From: Nocardia huaxiensis
GTDB lineage: Bacteria > Actinomycetota > Actinomycetes > Mycobacteriales > Mycobacteriaceae
DNA length: 64,000 bases
Reading direction: 5' to 3'
Assembly (NCBI RefSeq): GCF_013744875.1
Contig: NZ_CP059399.1
Coordinates: forward strand, 4,464,001 to 4,528,000
The translations under genes were made by a program, and so were the position numbers. This document shows positions 7,387 through 15,603 of the stretch, piece by piece. The notes beneath the pieces are model-generated. The model was not told where the DNA came from and ran no database searches. It saw only the letters and a program-made list of their open reading frames with translations. Positions within the stretch are counted from its first letter, which is position 1; each line of letters starts with the position of its first letter.

Positions 7387-8886
7387 ATGACGAGCACTCT
7401 GGCGCGTACCCCCGCGACGACTCCGCGCCGCGCCTGGGCCGGGCTGGCGGTCCTGCTGCTGCCGGTGCTGCTGGTGTCCATGGACATGTCGGTGCTGTAC
7501 CTGGCCATGCCGACGCTCACCGAACATCTGGATCCCTCCGCCACGCAGCAGCTCTGGATACTCGACATCTACGGGTTCATGATCGCCGGATTGCTCATCA
7601 CCATGGGCAATCTCGGCGATCGGATCGGGCGGCGCAATATTCTGCTCGTGGGCGCGACGGTGTTCGGGCTCGCCTCGATTCTGGCGGCGTTCGCGCCGAG
7701 CGCCGGAGTGCTGATCGCGGCGCGGGCGCTCATGGGCGTGGGCGGCGCGACGCTGCTGCCGTCCAGCCTGGCGTTGATCTCCACGCTGTTCCCGGAGGCG
7801 AAGGCGCGGGCCACGGCCATCGGCGTGTGGACGGCGTTCTTCGCGGGCGGGTCGGCGGTCGGGCCGATCATCGGCGGCGTGCTGCTGCACCACTTCTGGT
7901 GGGGCTCGGTCTTCTTGATCAATACGCCGGTGCTGCTGGTGCTGCTGGTCTTCGGGCCGCTGCTGCTGCCGGAGCATCGCGCGGCGGGGCGCGGGCCGCT
8001 GGATCTGCCGAGTGTGGCGCTGTCCATCGGCGGCATCCTGCCCATCGTGTACGCCATCAAGCATTGCGCCACCGAGGGATTCGACGCGCCGGCCATCGGC
8101 ATCGGGCTCATCGGCGTGCTGCTGCTGACGCTGTTCATCCGGCGGCAGCGGACGCTGTCCGAACCGCTGCTGGATCTGAGCCTGTTCCGGCGCGGACTGT
8201 TCTCGGTGGCCATCGGCTCCAGCACGGTCGGCATGCTGGCGCTGGCCGGCATGAGCTATCTGACCAGCATGTATCTGCAGTCGGTGACCGGCCGTGACGC
8301 CTTGCAGGCGGCGCTGCTGGGGATTCCGATGGCGGTCGTGGTGTTCGGGTTCTCCATGAGCGGGGCGCGCATCGGTCACCGGCTGGGCACCCGGCTCACC
8401 TTCGTGCTGGCGCTGAGCATGGCGGCGGCGGGCAATCTCATGCTGCTCGGGGTCGGCGTGCACGGCGGAATCGGCTGGTACATCGCCGGATCCGTGATCG
8501 CCGGTGCGGGGTTCGGCACCGCGTTCACGCTGGTGTCGGAGGTGGCGGTGTCCTCGGTGCCGGCCGAACGGGCCGGGTCCGCGGTCGGCATCTCGGAGAC
8601 CAGTTTCGAACTGGGCAATGGTCTGGGGCTGGCGCTGCTGGGTTCGCTTGCGGCACTGGTGTTCCGGTCGGGCGGGGACTTCTCGCCGACCCTGGGGGAG
8701 ACCATCGTGCACTCGGGTGGCAATGCCGCGCTGATCGAATCCGCGCGCGAATCCTTCGTCACCGGAATGCATGTCGCCACGACGACGGGTGCGGTGCTGC
8801 TGGCGCTCATGGCCGTGATCGCGGCCGTGGCCAAGACCGGCCCGGCAGCGAAAACCGCTGCCGTGGCAGCCGATCGGGCACACTGA
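7387..8886 (+). CDS. DHA2-family MFS drug/proton antiporter (14 helices)
   Basis: A 499-residue inner-membrane exporter of the QacA/SmvA (DHA2) type. The first helix is followed by VSMDMSVLYLAMPTL. Motif A is GDRIGRRNILLVG; motif B/C regions ALMGVGGATLLPSSLALI and AVGPIIGGVLLHHFWW are clear. Fourteen hydrophobic segments can be counted. Such proteins export cationic biocides, antibiotics or dyes using the proton gradient. The ATG at 7387 directly follows an in-frame GTG (7384), and a GAAGGA precedes both. Regulation by the divergent TetR gene is likely. Confidence 0.9.
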   Translation: MTSTLARTPATTPRRAWAGLAVLLLPVLLVSMDMSVLYLAMPTLTEHLDPSATQQLWILDIYGFMIAGLLITMGNLGDRIGRRNILLVGATVFGLASILAAFAPSAGVLIAARALMGVGGATLLPSSLALISTLFPEAKARATAIGVWTAFFAGGSAVGPIIGGVLLHHFWWGSVFLINTPVLLVLLVFGPLLLPEHRAAGRGPLDLPSVALSIGGILPIVYAIKHCATEGFDAPAIGIGLIGVLLLTLFIRRQRTLSEPLLDLSLFRRGLFSVAIGSSTVGMLALAGMSYLTSMYLQSVTGRDALQAALLGIPMAVVVFGFSMSGARIGHRLGTRLTFVLALSMAAAGNLMLLGVGVHGGIGWYIAGSVIAGAGFGTAFTLVSEVAVSSVPAERAGSAVGISETSFELGNGLGLALLGSLAALVFRSGGDFSPTLGETIVHSGGNAALIESARESFVTGMHVATTTGAVLLALMAVIAAVAKTGPAAKTAAVAADRAH

Positions 8887-8892
8887 GCCCGC

Positions 8893-9912
8893 TCAGCGGC
8901 CGAACACCATCGCGATCGCGTCGGCGGCCCACTTGTTCATGGGCGTGATCACCCTCCGGTAGGTCCAGCGAATGGGCCGCTGCACCATGGCTTCCCACGC
9001 GCGGGCGAGCAGGATTCCGGTGGGGCGCAGCACGGTGCGGTAGAGGTAGCGGCAGGGAGTCACCACCAGCACGCGCACGACGTAGGTGGCTCCCCGCCAG
9101 CCGATCACGGCGGTCGCTACCAGCAGGAGCAGCAACGGGCGAACTATCCAGCGCCACAACTGCTGTAGTGGCCACACGACTAGCCAGATGCCAAGGAAGG
9201 TCAGTGCCGCGACGACGGCGCGGGCAGTGGCCTGGACGCCGCGCACGAGCGGGTGCACGATCCAGCGCACGAACCACCGGCCGCTCGGCGCGAGCACGAC
9301 GGTGTAGATCCAGCTGCTCGCGGGCCGGATCACGGTGCGCCACAGGGTCTGCACCGGCCAGATGAGAACCCAGGTGATCAGGAATTTCACCGCCCAGGCG
9401 ATTGCCCCGACCACCCAGAGGACCGCGAGCCCGATCGGCCGCAGCAGCCAACGCCAGATCGCATCCGCGACGGCCGGGAGCGCCTTGGTGAAGAACCAGG
9501 CGAAGGCTGGACGCAAGATCTTGCGCCACAGCCAGTCCTCGACCGCGCGCCGAAGCGGCCGCAGCAGGAAGTCGAGCAGGAACGCACCGATCGGGGTGAG
9601 GATCATGCCCCACAGCAACTGCTGGATCAGCAGGCCCCACAGGTAGTCCTTGACGAAGAACCAGGCGGGGCGGATCACCCAGTACCAGAACAGTTTCCCG
9701 GCGGGCACCAGCAGCCGATCGCGAAGGTAGCGCAGCCCAGCCACGATCATCCGCCCGGTGAACACCACCGCCCGCCACAGTGCCTTCAACCCCTCCCACA
9801 GCAGCCGCGGCGGCAGGAAGATCAAGACCGCGACCGCGCGGGCAATCCAGCCCGCGATCGAAACCTCTTCCCGCGCCTGATCATCCGGCCGCGCGGGTGT
9901 CTGCGTCGACAT
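8893..9912 (-). CDS. Trp-rich repeat membrane-associated protein of unknown function
   Basis: A 339-residue basic, very tryptophan-rich protein that I do not recognise. After a hydrophilic first 17 residues it contains about fifteen copies of a degenerate unit: two aliphatic residues, one variable residue (often R), proline, then an aromatic or aliphatic stretch. Examples are VIRPAWFF, ILRPAFAWFF, LLRPIGLAVLW, VIRPASSWIY, IVRPLLLLL and VLRPTGILL. Spacing between units varies from about 11 to 36 residues. Long hydrophobic stretches alternate with W/R-rich turns, which suggests a multi-pass or re-entrant membrane protein. The ATG at 9912 has GGAAGG upstream. It is convergent with the MFS gene seven bases away and divergent from an SDR gene. 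Confidence 0.75.
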   Translation of the reverse strand: MSTQTPARPDDQAREEVSIAGWIARAVAVLIFLPPRLLWEGLKALWRAVVFTGRMIVAGLRYLRDRLLVPAGKLFWYWVIRPAWFFVKDYLWGLLIQQLLWGMILTPIGAFLLDFLLRPLRRAVEDWLWRKILRPAFAWFFTKALPAVADAIWRWLLRPIGLAVLWVVGAIAWAVKFLITWVLIWPVQTLWRTVIRPASSWIYTVVLAPSGRWFVRWIVHPLVRGVQATARAVVAALTFLGIWLVVWPLQQLWRWIVRPLLLLLVATAVIGWRGATYVVRVLVVTPCRYLYRTVLRPTGILLARAWEAMVQRPIRWTYRRVITPMNKWAADAIAMVFGR

Positions 9913-10026
9913 ATCCAATCCTTCCCCCGGAACACCGCCCTCCATCCTCGATGGGCAAGCCGCTCGCGCCCAGCGTATTTCCACTCACTCTCGATCATCT
10001 GCCCGGTGCGCGGTTACAGTCGAAGC

Positions 10027-10917
10027 GTGGGTGAGAATTCGGCACCGGACCATGAGCAGTCGACCGAAAACAACGGCCGCCCCTTCGCCGAGCGCGTAGC
10101 GACCAAGTTCTTCTATCCGACCTCCCGGCCCAGTGAGAAAGCCCTGCGCAGCGCGGTTTCCGATCAGGTCGTGCTGATCACCGGCGCGTCGCACGGCATC
10201 GGCAAGGCGGCGTCGAAGAAGCTGGCGGCGGCCGGCGCGACCGTGCTGCTGGTGGCGCGCAGCCAGGATGACCTGGACAAGGTGGCCGCCGAAATCCGTG
10301 AGGCAGGGGGCACCGCGCACGTCTACCCCGCCGACCTGACCGATATGGACGCCGTCGCGAAACTGGGCGAGGCCCTGCTCGCCGAGCACGGCCACGTCGA
10401 CGTGGTCGTCAACAACGCGGGCAAATCCATCCGCCGCCCGCTCTCCCAGTCCTACGACCGTTTCCACGATTTCACCCGCACCATGGACGTGAACTATCTC
10501 GGTCCGGTCCGACTCCTGCTGGTCCTCATCCCACCCATGCGCGAACGCCGCCACGGCCACATCATCAACATCTCCACCTGGGGCCTGCGCATGCCCCCCG
10601 CGCCGCGCTGGGCCGCCTACGGCGCCTCGAAGGGTGCCTTCGACATCTGGTTACGCACTGTCGCAACGGAAATCATCCACGACAACGTCACCACCACATC
10701 GATCTACATGCCCCTCGTCCACACCCGCATGAGTGCCCCCACCGACTTCTCCGGCGTCCCCGGCCTCACCGCCGCCGAGGCCGCCGACCTCATCTGCCAC
10801 GCCGTGGTCTCGAAACCGGTCGATATCACCCCGTGGTGGACCGGTCCCGTCCAAGCCCTCTCCGATATGCGCCGAGCCGCCGCCCAACGCTTCATGCAAC
10901 GCAACTACCGCCGCTGA
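10027..10917 (+). CDS. Short-chain dehydrogenase/reductase
   Basis: A 296-residue classical SDR. The nucleotide-binding motif TGASHGIG, the NNAG motif (VVVNNAGKS), the catalytic serine region INISTWG and the YGASK catalytic motif are all present. A roughly 40-residue extension precedes the Rossmann fold (ERVATKFFYPTSRPSEKALRSAV). This is typical of SDR domains that act alone or at the end of fatty-acyl/mycolate reductases in mycobacteria, so a lipid carbonyl substrate is plausible but not shown. The GTG at 10027 follows a TACAGT hexamer by six bases, so transcription is probably leaderless. Its 3' end overlaps the convergent quinone oxidoreductase by 26 bp. Confidence 0.85.
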   Translation: MGENSAPDHEQSTENNGRPFAERVATKFFYPTSRPSEKALRSAVSDQVVLITGASHGIGKAASKKLAAAGATVLLVARSQDDLDKVAAEIREAGGTAHVYPADLTDMDAVAKLGEALLAEHGHVDVVVNNAGKSIRRPLSQSYDRFHDFTRTMDVNYLGPVRLLLVLIPPMRERRHGHIINISTWGLRMPPAPRWAAYGASKGAFDIWLRTVATEIIHDNVTTTSIYMPLVHTRMSAPTDFSGVPGLTAAEAADLICHAVVSKPVDITPWWTGPVQALSDMRRAAAQRFMQRNYRR

Positions 10918-11908
10918 GGGTTCGTGCCTCTCCGGGGATGAGAACGACTTTGCCTGTGGTGGCGCGGGTTTCGAGGGCGTGGTGGGCTGCGGCGGCCTCG
11001 GACAGCGGGAAGTTTCGGATGGCGGGGCGGAGGCGGCCTGCCGCGGCTTCGGTGAGGGCGCGGGTTTCGAGGTTGCGCTGACCGCCCGCGCGTTCGAACA
11101 TTTGCGGGCCGAGGACACTGCGGGAGGTGATGCCGCGGTCGGCCATTTCGGCCTCGGTGTATTCGGCGGGGCCGCCTTGGAAGCCGTAGACCAGGCGTTG
11201 ACCGCCCTTGGCGAGGAGATCGAGGGCGGCGCGGCCGGTATCGCCGCCGACTCCGCCGAGGAGCAGGGTGGCGGGGCGGTCGCCGTATTCGGCGCGGACG
11301 CGGTCGGGCCAGTCCGGGCGGAGGTAGTCGACGGCCAGGTGAGCGCCATTGCGGGAGACCAGGTCCACCTTGTCGGGGCCGCCGGCCAGGCCGATGACGG
11401 TGGCTCCGGCGTTGCGGAGGTACTGGACGAGCAAGGTGCCGATGCCGCCGGCTGCTGCCATGACTATCGCCACGGTGTCGGTGTCCATGTCGGCGAATTG
11501 CAGGATGCCCAAGGCGGTTCGGCCGGTGCCGATCATGGCGACGGCTTCGGCGGGGGAGAGGTTCGGTGGAATCTCCTGGAGGCGTTCGACTTCGGTGAGG
11601 GTGAGCTCGGCGTAGCCGCCGGGGGCCGCGCCGATGTGTGCGACAACGCTTCGGCCGAGCCAGGTTTCGTCCACGTCCGGGCCGACGCGATCAACGGTGC
11701 CCGCGACTTCGCGACCGGGGATGGTGGGGAGTTCGGGCAGCGGGAGCGGACCGGCGGGCACGCCCGAACGCAGGGTGGTGTCGATGACGTGCACGCCCGA
11801 CGCTGCGACCACGATACGGACCTGTCCGGGACCGGGCACCGGGTCGGCGATGGATTCGTAGCGTAGGTTCTCGGCGGGGCCGAAGGCGTGAAGACGGATG
11901 GCGTGCAC
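10892..11908 (-). CDS. Zinc-type alcohol dehydrogenase / quinone oxidoreductase
   Basis: A 338-residue MDR-superfamily enzyme. The N-terminal GroES-like domain (MHAIRLHAFGPAENLRYESI, TIPGREVAGTVDRVG) and the NADPH-binding motif AAAGGIGTLLVQYLRNAG are seen, without the zinc-binding cysteines of true alcohol dehydrogenases. That places it with NADPH:quinone oxidoreductases. It starts at the ATG 11908 and is divergent from the ureFGD operon. Confidence 0.88.
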   Translation of the reverse strand: MHAIRLHAFGPAENLRYESIADPVPGPGQVRIVVAASGVHVIDTTLRSGVPAGPLPLPELPTIPGREVAGTVDRVGPDVDETWLGRSVVAHIGAAPGGYAELTLTEVERLQEIPPNLSPAEAVAMIGTGRTALGILQFADMDTDTVAIVMAAAGGIGTLLVQYLRNAGATVIGLAGGPDKVDLVSRNGAHLAVDYLRPDWPDRVRAEYGDRPATLLLGGVGGDTGRAALDLLAKGGQRLVYGFQGGPAEYTEAEMADRGITSRSVLGPQMFERAGGQRNLETRALTEAAAGRLRPAIRNFPLSEAAAAHHALETRATTGKVVLIPGEARTLSGGSCVA

Positions 11909-12017
11909 GGGTTACTCCTGGTCCGAGCGGATGATCTCGGCGTCCAGCCTGCAACCTCAACGAGGGTTGGGGTCAAGGCCGCCCAGCGGCTGCGGGCGGG
12001 TCGCTTAGGATCGAGCG

Positions 12018-12044
12018 ATGCGAAACCCGGAAGTGCGCCGATGA
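12018..12044 (+). CDS. Possible 8-residue leaderless leader peptide coupled to ureF
   Basis: A TAGGAT hexamer (12006-12011) is followed after exactly six bases by ATG, so a transcript would start at this codon. The frame encodes MRNPEVRR and ends with TGA, whose bases overlap the ureF ATG in an ATGA junction. Leaderless mini-ORFs of this kind are common in actinomycetes. It could couple translation into ureF, which has only the sequence GGAAGTG as a poor ribosome site. Confidence 0.35.
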   Translation: MRNPEVRR

Positions 12045-12673
12045 GTCTGGCGATGCTGCTCAATCTCGCCGACTCACGGCTGCCCATCGGCGGGCATGTG
12101 CACTCCGGTGGGGTGGAGGAGGCGGTGAGCTCCGGGGTCGTGCGCGACGTGGCCACGGTGGAGCTGTACCTGCGGCGGCGTATCAGGACGTCCGGTCTGG
12201 TGACGGCGTCGCTGGCCGCGGCGGTGTGCGCGGGCACGCTCGACCCCGCCCGCGCCGAGGCCGAAGCGGACGCGCGCACTCCGTCCCCCGCCGCGCGCAC
12301 CGCCTCCCGCGCCCAGGGGCGTGGTCTGCTGCGACTGGCGAAACAGGTATGGCCGCAGGCGGATTGGCGAGCGCTGGGTGCGCGTCCCCACCTGTCCACC
12401 GTCTTCGGCGTGGTGGGCGCGGTCGCCGGCGTCTCCCCGGAAGAGGTTGCGGGCGTGGTCGTTTACACCGCCATGACCGGTGCGGCCACGGCCGCCCAGC
12501 GTCTGCTCGCTCTGGATCCCGCAGCGGTGGCGGCCTGCACCATTCGGCTCTCCGAGACCTGCGACCGCACCGCCCGCGAGGCCACCAAGGAGCTTGCGGC
12601 GCTGTCCGATCCGCTCCAGGACGTGCTCGCGGAACGGCACGTCGGCCGCGATATGCCACTGTTCGCCTCCTGA
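12041..12673 (+). CDS. ureF: Urease accessory protein UreF
   Basis: A 210-residue UreF, the accessory protein that gates GTP hydrolysis by UreG during nickel delivery to apo-urease. The N-terminal LLNLADSRLPIGGHVHSGGVEEAV and the later TVFGVVGAVAGVSPEEVAGVVVYTAMTGAATAAQRLLALD are typical of the actinobacterial form. The ATG at 12041 overlaps the stop of a possible leader peptide. It is separated from ureG by 341 bp that contain a decayed SDR gene, an unusual break in a normally compact operon. Confidence 0.93.
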   Translation: MSLAMLLNLADSRLPIGGHVHSGGVEEAVSSGVVRDVATVELYLRRRIRTSGLVTASLAAAVCAGTLDPARAEAEADARTPSPAARTASRAQGRGLLRLAKQVWPQADWRALGARPHLSTVFGVVGAVAGVSPEEVAGVVVYTAMTGAATAAQRLLALDPAAVAACTIRLSETCDRTAREATKELAALSDPLQDVLAERHVGRDMPLFAS

Positions 12674-12682
12674 TCCGAAAAG

Positions 12683-12880
12683 CATGCGCGCGCCGGGCTC
12701 GGCGGCGTCGGAGCTCAGTGCCTGGTCCATGGTGGTGAACCAGGGGCGGGAGGCGTCGGTGTCGACGAGGCCGAGGCAGGCGGCATTGATCAGGATGGCG
12801 CGGCCCGGTGGGAGGTCGTGGGCGGCGATGCGGGTGGCTGCTACCTGGCCGATCTTGGACGGATTATTGATCCGGTCGGG
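12683..12880 (-). pseudogene. Fragment of a short-chain dehydrogenase (C-terminal remnant)
   Basis: The reverse strand between ureF and ureG encodes, without a start, NPSKIGQVAATRIAAHDLPP followed by GRAILINAACLGLVDTDASRP and WFTTMDQALSSDAAEPGARM. This matches the conserved C-terminal third of carbonyl-reductase-type SDRs, including the NAACPG..T segment, here with a P-to-L change. The Rossmann fold and the YxxxK motif are absent upstream, and the frame continues into antisense ureF on the other side. It looks like the relic of a gene mostly deleted by rearrangement. Confidence 0.55.
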
Positions 12881-13014
12881 CCGGCCTTCGGTCGCGGCGC
12901 TGTTCTGTTCGACGGCGATTCCCGGATCGCGCGGGGAGGGGCGCGCCCGGAGGTAGGTAACACCCGGTTTACGTGCGTCGGCAAGGATGGGGGTCGGAAA
13001 GGAGCACACAACCT

Positions 13015-13734
13015 ATGCCCCCTCATCTCATCGATGGTGAACCGCACGACCACAGCCATGACCGCCCGAAACGGGTGCGGACGCCGGGGGAGCCGGTGCG
13101 CATCGGGGTGGGCGGGCCGGTCGGTTCGGGTAAGACGGCGCTGGTCGCGGCGCTGTGCCGGCAGTTGCGGGAGGAGCTGTCGCTGGCGGTGCTGACCAAT
13201 GACATCTACACCACCGAGGATGCCGACTTCCTGCGCCGCAATGCCGTGCTGCCGGACGAGCGCATCACCGCCGTGCAGACCGGCGGCTGCCCGCACACCG
13301 CGATCCGGGACGACATCACCGCGAACCTGGACGCCATCGACGACCTCATCGAGGCCAATCCGCCGCTGGATCTGATCCTGGTGGAGTCGGGCGGCGACAA
13401 TCTCACCGCCACCTTCTCCTCGGGTCTCATCGACGCTCAGATCTTCGTGGTCGATGTGGCCGGTGGCGACAAGGTGCCGCGCAAGGGCGGGCCGGGCGTG
13501 ACCTGGTCGGACCTGCTGGTCATCAACAAGACCGATCTCGCGCCCATGGTGGGCGCGGATCTGACTGTCATGGATCGGGATTCGACCAAGGTCCGCGAAG
13601 GCCGCCCGTTCGTGTTCACCTCGCTCACCGAGGACCCGGCCGCCACCCCGGTACTGAACTGGGTGCGTGAGCAGCTGCGGCACGCCGCCGAACACGATGC
13701 GGCAGAAGGTGTTTCGCACTCGCATGCGCACTGA
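13015..13734 (+). CDS. ureG: Urease accessory GTPase UreG with His-rich termini
   Basis: A 239-residue SIMIBI-class GTPase that powers nickel insertion into urease. The P-loop GPVGSGKT (residues 34-41), the metal-binding CPH in [13 protein letters not shown], the Walker B-like [10 protein letters not shown] and the guanine-specificity motif NKTDL are intact. The start ATG at 13015 has AAAGGAG ten bases upstream. The N-terminus carries HDHSHD and the C-terminus HSHAH, extra metal-binding stretches. No ureE (the usual nickel metallochaperone) is present, so these tails may store or concentrate nickel. Confidence 0.96.
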   Translation: MPPHLIDGEPHDHSHDRPKRVRTPGEPVRIGVGGPVGSGKTALVAALCRQLREELSLAVLTNDIYTTEDADFLRRNAVLPDERITAVQTGGCPHTAIRDDITANLDAIDDLIEANPPLDLILVESGGDNLTATFSSGLIDAQIFVVDVAGGDKVPRKGGPGVTWSDLLVINKTDLAPMVGADLTVMDRDSTKVREGRPFVFTSLTEDPAATPVLNWVREQLRHAAEHDAAEGVSHSHAH

Positions 13735-13772
13735 GTTCGTTCCGGTCGCAGTTCGCACCGAGTCGGTGACCG

Positions 13773-14423
13773 GTGCGCACTGAGCTGCGGATCGTCGCGA
13801 CCGCTGGCGCCCGGCCGCATGTGCATGCGGTCGGGGGTCTGGCGGCGCGGCACACCGCCGCCGACACGGTGCACCTGATCGGCACCGCCGCAACACCATT
13901 GGGCGGTGACGAGCTGGACATCTCGATCATTGTCGGCGCGGGTGCCCGTCTGCTGGTGCGGTCGGTGGCGGCGACCATCGCCCTGCCCGGTCGCGAAACC
14001 CGGAAGTCCGTGGCGCACTGGCATTTCGAGGTCGGCGCGGGTGGTGAACTCGACTTCGACCCGGAGCCGACCGTCGTCGCGGGCGGTGCCGAGCACGAGA
14101 CGCTGACCACCGTCCTGCTGGCGGACGAGGCCCGCCTGCGCCTGCGCGAACGCGTCCAGATCGGCCGCACCGGTGAGGATTTCGGCCATTGGAGTGGCGA
14201 ACTGCACGCCGACGTCGGCGATCTGCCGCTGCTGCGGCACCGGCTGGAGCTCGGCGGCGACGCCGTCACCGACGATGCGCTGTCCGGCCCGCGCGCCCTG
14301 GAGAGCGTGCTCACCTATCCGGACGACCGCCCGGCCGACACCGCGGGCCTGGACGCCGCGCTGCTACCGCTCGCCGCAGGCGGCACCCTATTCACCCGGA
14401 CGGCGGATCTGCTGCGCGTCTAG
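13773..14423 (+). CDS. ureD: Urease accessory protein UreD (UreH)
   Basis: A 216-residue UreD, the scaffold that binds apo-urease and UreF/UreG during activation. The segments ARLLVRSVAATIALPG, SVAHWHFEVGAGGELDFDPEPTV and RLRLRERVQIGRTGEDFGHWSG match the short actinobacterial form. The GTG at 13773 begins the conserved start. It is 38 bp from ureG and ends before a strong bidirectional terminator. Confidence 0.93.
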   Translation: MRTELRIVATAGARPHVHAVGGLAARHTAADTVHLIGTAATPLGGDELDISIIVGAGARLLVRSVAATIALPGRETRKSVAHWHFEVGAGGELDFDPEPTVVAGGAEHETLTTVLLADEARLRLRERVQIGRTGEDFGHWSGELHADVGDLPLLRHRLELGGDAVTDDALSGPRALESVLTYPDDRPADTAGLDAALLPLAAGGTLFTRTADLLRV

Positions 14424-14503
14424 GGCTGTGGCTCCGCCGAAGTCGTAGTAGCGCAAGGTGTTCTGCGGCATTGCCGTCGCGTGACTCCGGCGCCCCGCAC
14501 GTC

Positions 14504-14540
14504 GAGGCGGGAACCGGACCTCACCCCCGGTTCCCGCCTC
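14504..14540. terminator. Bidirectional hairpin between ureD and the convergent Gly/Ala-rich gene
   Basis: A perfect 14-bp stem (GAGGCGGGAACCGG with CCGGTTCCCGCCTC) around a 9-base loop. It lies between two converging genes and probably ends both transcripts; no long T-tract is present. Confidence 0.7.
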
Positions 14541-14576
14541 ACGCGGTATTGCTGGCTGGTCGAACGACCCGAGAGA

Positions 14577-15350
14577 TCAGTCGCCGACGACGCGCGGTGG
14601 TGCGTTGTACGAATTCACCGCGCCGATCACCGCACCCACCGCGGCGCCCGCCGCGGCTGCCGGAACGATGATCATAGCGGCGCCCGCCGCGGCGCCGAGG
14701 GCCGGACCACCGACCAGGCCGAGCGGGAACAAGGGCAGGCCGACCACGAGTCCGGCCGCCGCGCCGACGGTCGCCGACGTGAGCGCGAACGGGGCCGCCG
14801 AGGCGGCTCCGGCCGCCGCTCCCATGGCCGCGGTGCCGACGGTCTGGCCGGCGATGCGGTCGGAACGGCTGCGCTCCATGCCGATCGAATCGAGGAAGGT
14901 GGCGAGATTGGCCTCGATCTGAGCGGCATTGTCATTGATCTGGATCGCCTGCTCGGAGTCGATCCAGGTCGGTGCGTCGACGACCACGTCACCGAACCGG
15001 AACTTCCCGGGCGGCGGAGCGATCGGCGGCACCGGGGCCACGGGGACGGGTGCGTGCAGCACGCCGACCGGGGCCAGGTACTTCTTGTCGGGGGCCGGAC
15101 GAGACCACTGGATGGAGCTCTTGGTGTCGTCGGGAATCTGCAGGCCCTCGTACGGCATCACATTGGGGGCGTCCGCCGCGGGCCACTGGGGCGCGTCGTC
15201 GTGCTGCGCCACCGGGTTCACCTCAGCGGGTGCGGCATTGGCGACGCCGGATCCGACGATCGCCAAGACTAGCGGTACCGCTCCCGCCGCCACCACGTTG
15301 CCGACCTTGTTGCGATGCGGGTTGAGAGCTCTGTGCTTACCTGCGGCCAT
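14577..15350 (-). CDS. Secreted Gly/Ala-rich hydrophobic-domain protein, paralogue A
   Basis: A 257-residue exported protein with a signal peptide (basic start, hydrophobic VVAAGAVPLVLAIVGSG, cleavage likely near ANAAPA). A Pro/Ala-rich mature part contains KFRFGDVVVDAPTWIDSEQA, then RSRSDRIAGQTVGTAAMGAA and a long hydrophobic Gly/Ala region (about residues 175-245) of glycine-zipper character. I recognise the type as a Nocardia-restricted exported family, sometimes named insoluble-domain protein, but no function is known. The Gly/Ala block could insert in or form pores in the mycolate outer membrane; that is inference. A paralogue lies immediately upstream. Confidence 0.75.
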   Translation of the reverse strand: MAAGKHRALNPHRNKVGNVVAAGAVPLVLAIVGSGVANAAPAEVNPVAQHDDAPQWPAADAPNVMPYEGLQIPDDTKSSIQWSRPAPDKKYLAPVGVLHAPVPVAPVPPIAPPPGKFRFGDVVVDAPTWIDSEQAIQINDNAAQIEANLATFLDSIGMERSRSDRIAGQTVGTAAMGAAAGAASAAPFALTSATVGAAAGLVVGLPLFPLGLVGGPALGAAAGAAMIIVPAAAAGAAVGAVIGAVNSYNAPPRVVGD

Positions 15351-15485
15351 GCACGACCTTTCTTCCGGGGAACATCGACGCCCGACATTCGGACCCGTCG
15401 GTCACCTGGATTGGTCCTGCGCCGGATGTCCGAAAAGCCTTGTCCTAGCCGAGAATTAACCGGAAGGGCTGGCCGCGACGCGAAA

Positions 15486-15519
15486 GAGGCCGGAATCCCT
15501 GGTGAAGGATTCCGGCCTC
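15486..15519 (-). terminator. Intrinsic terminator of paralogue B
   Basis: A perfect 13-bp stem (GAGGCCGGAATCC with GGATTCCGGCCTC) around an 8-base loop. Read on the minus strand it is followed by TTTCG. It separates the two paralogous genes, so they are probably transcribed separately. Confidence 0.75.
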
Positions 15520-15603
15520 CGGCAAATCGGAAATCACTTGGCCGTTGCTGCCTCGTGGCGGAGGTGTGGTCGCGACCGTGACCGCAGCGACGACCGGAAC
15601 GGG

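Noticed and set aside
9253..10026. Upstream extension of the SDR gene reading frame
   Set aside because: It is antisense to the Trp-rich protein and of proline/arginine-rich shadow composition. The GTG at 10027 with a -10 hexamer is the better start.
12841..13899. Long minus-strand frame across ureG
   Set aside because: Shadow of ureG. Only the neighbouring segment 12683-12880 on the same strand, in another frame, shows SDR similarity.
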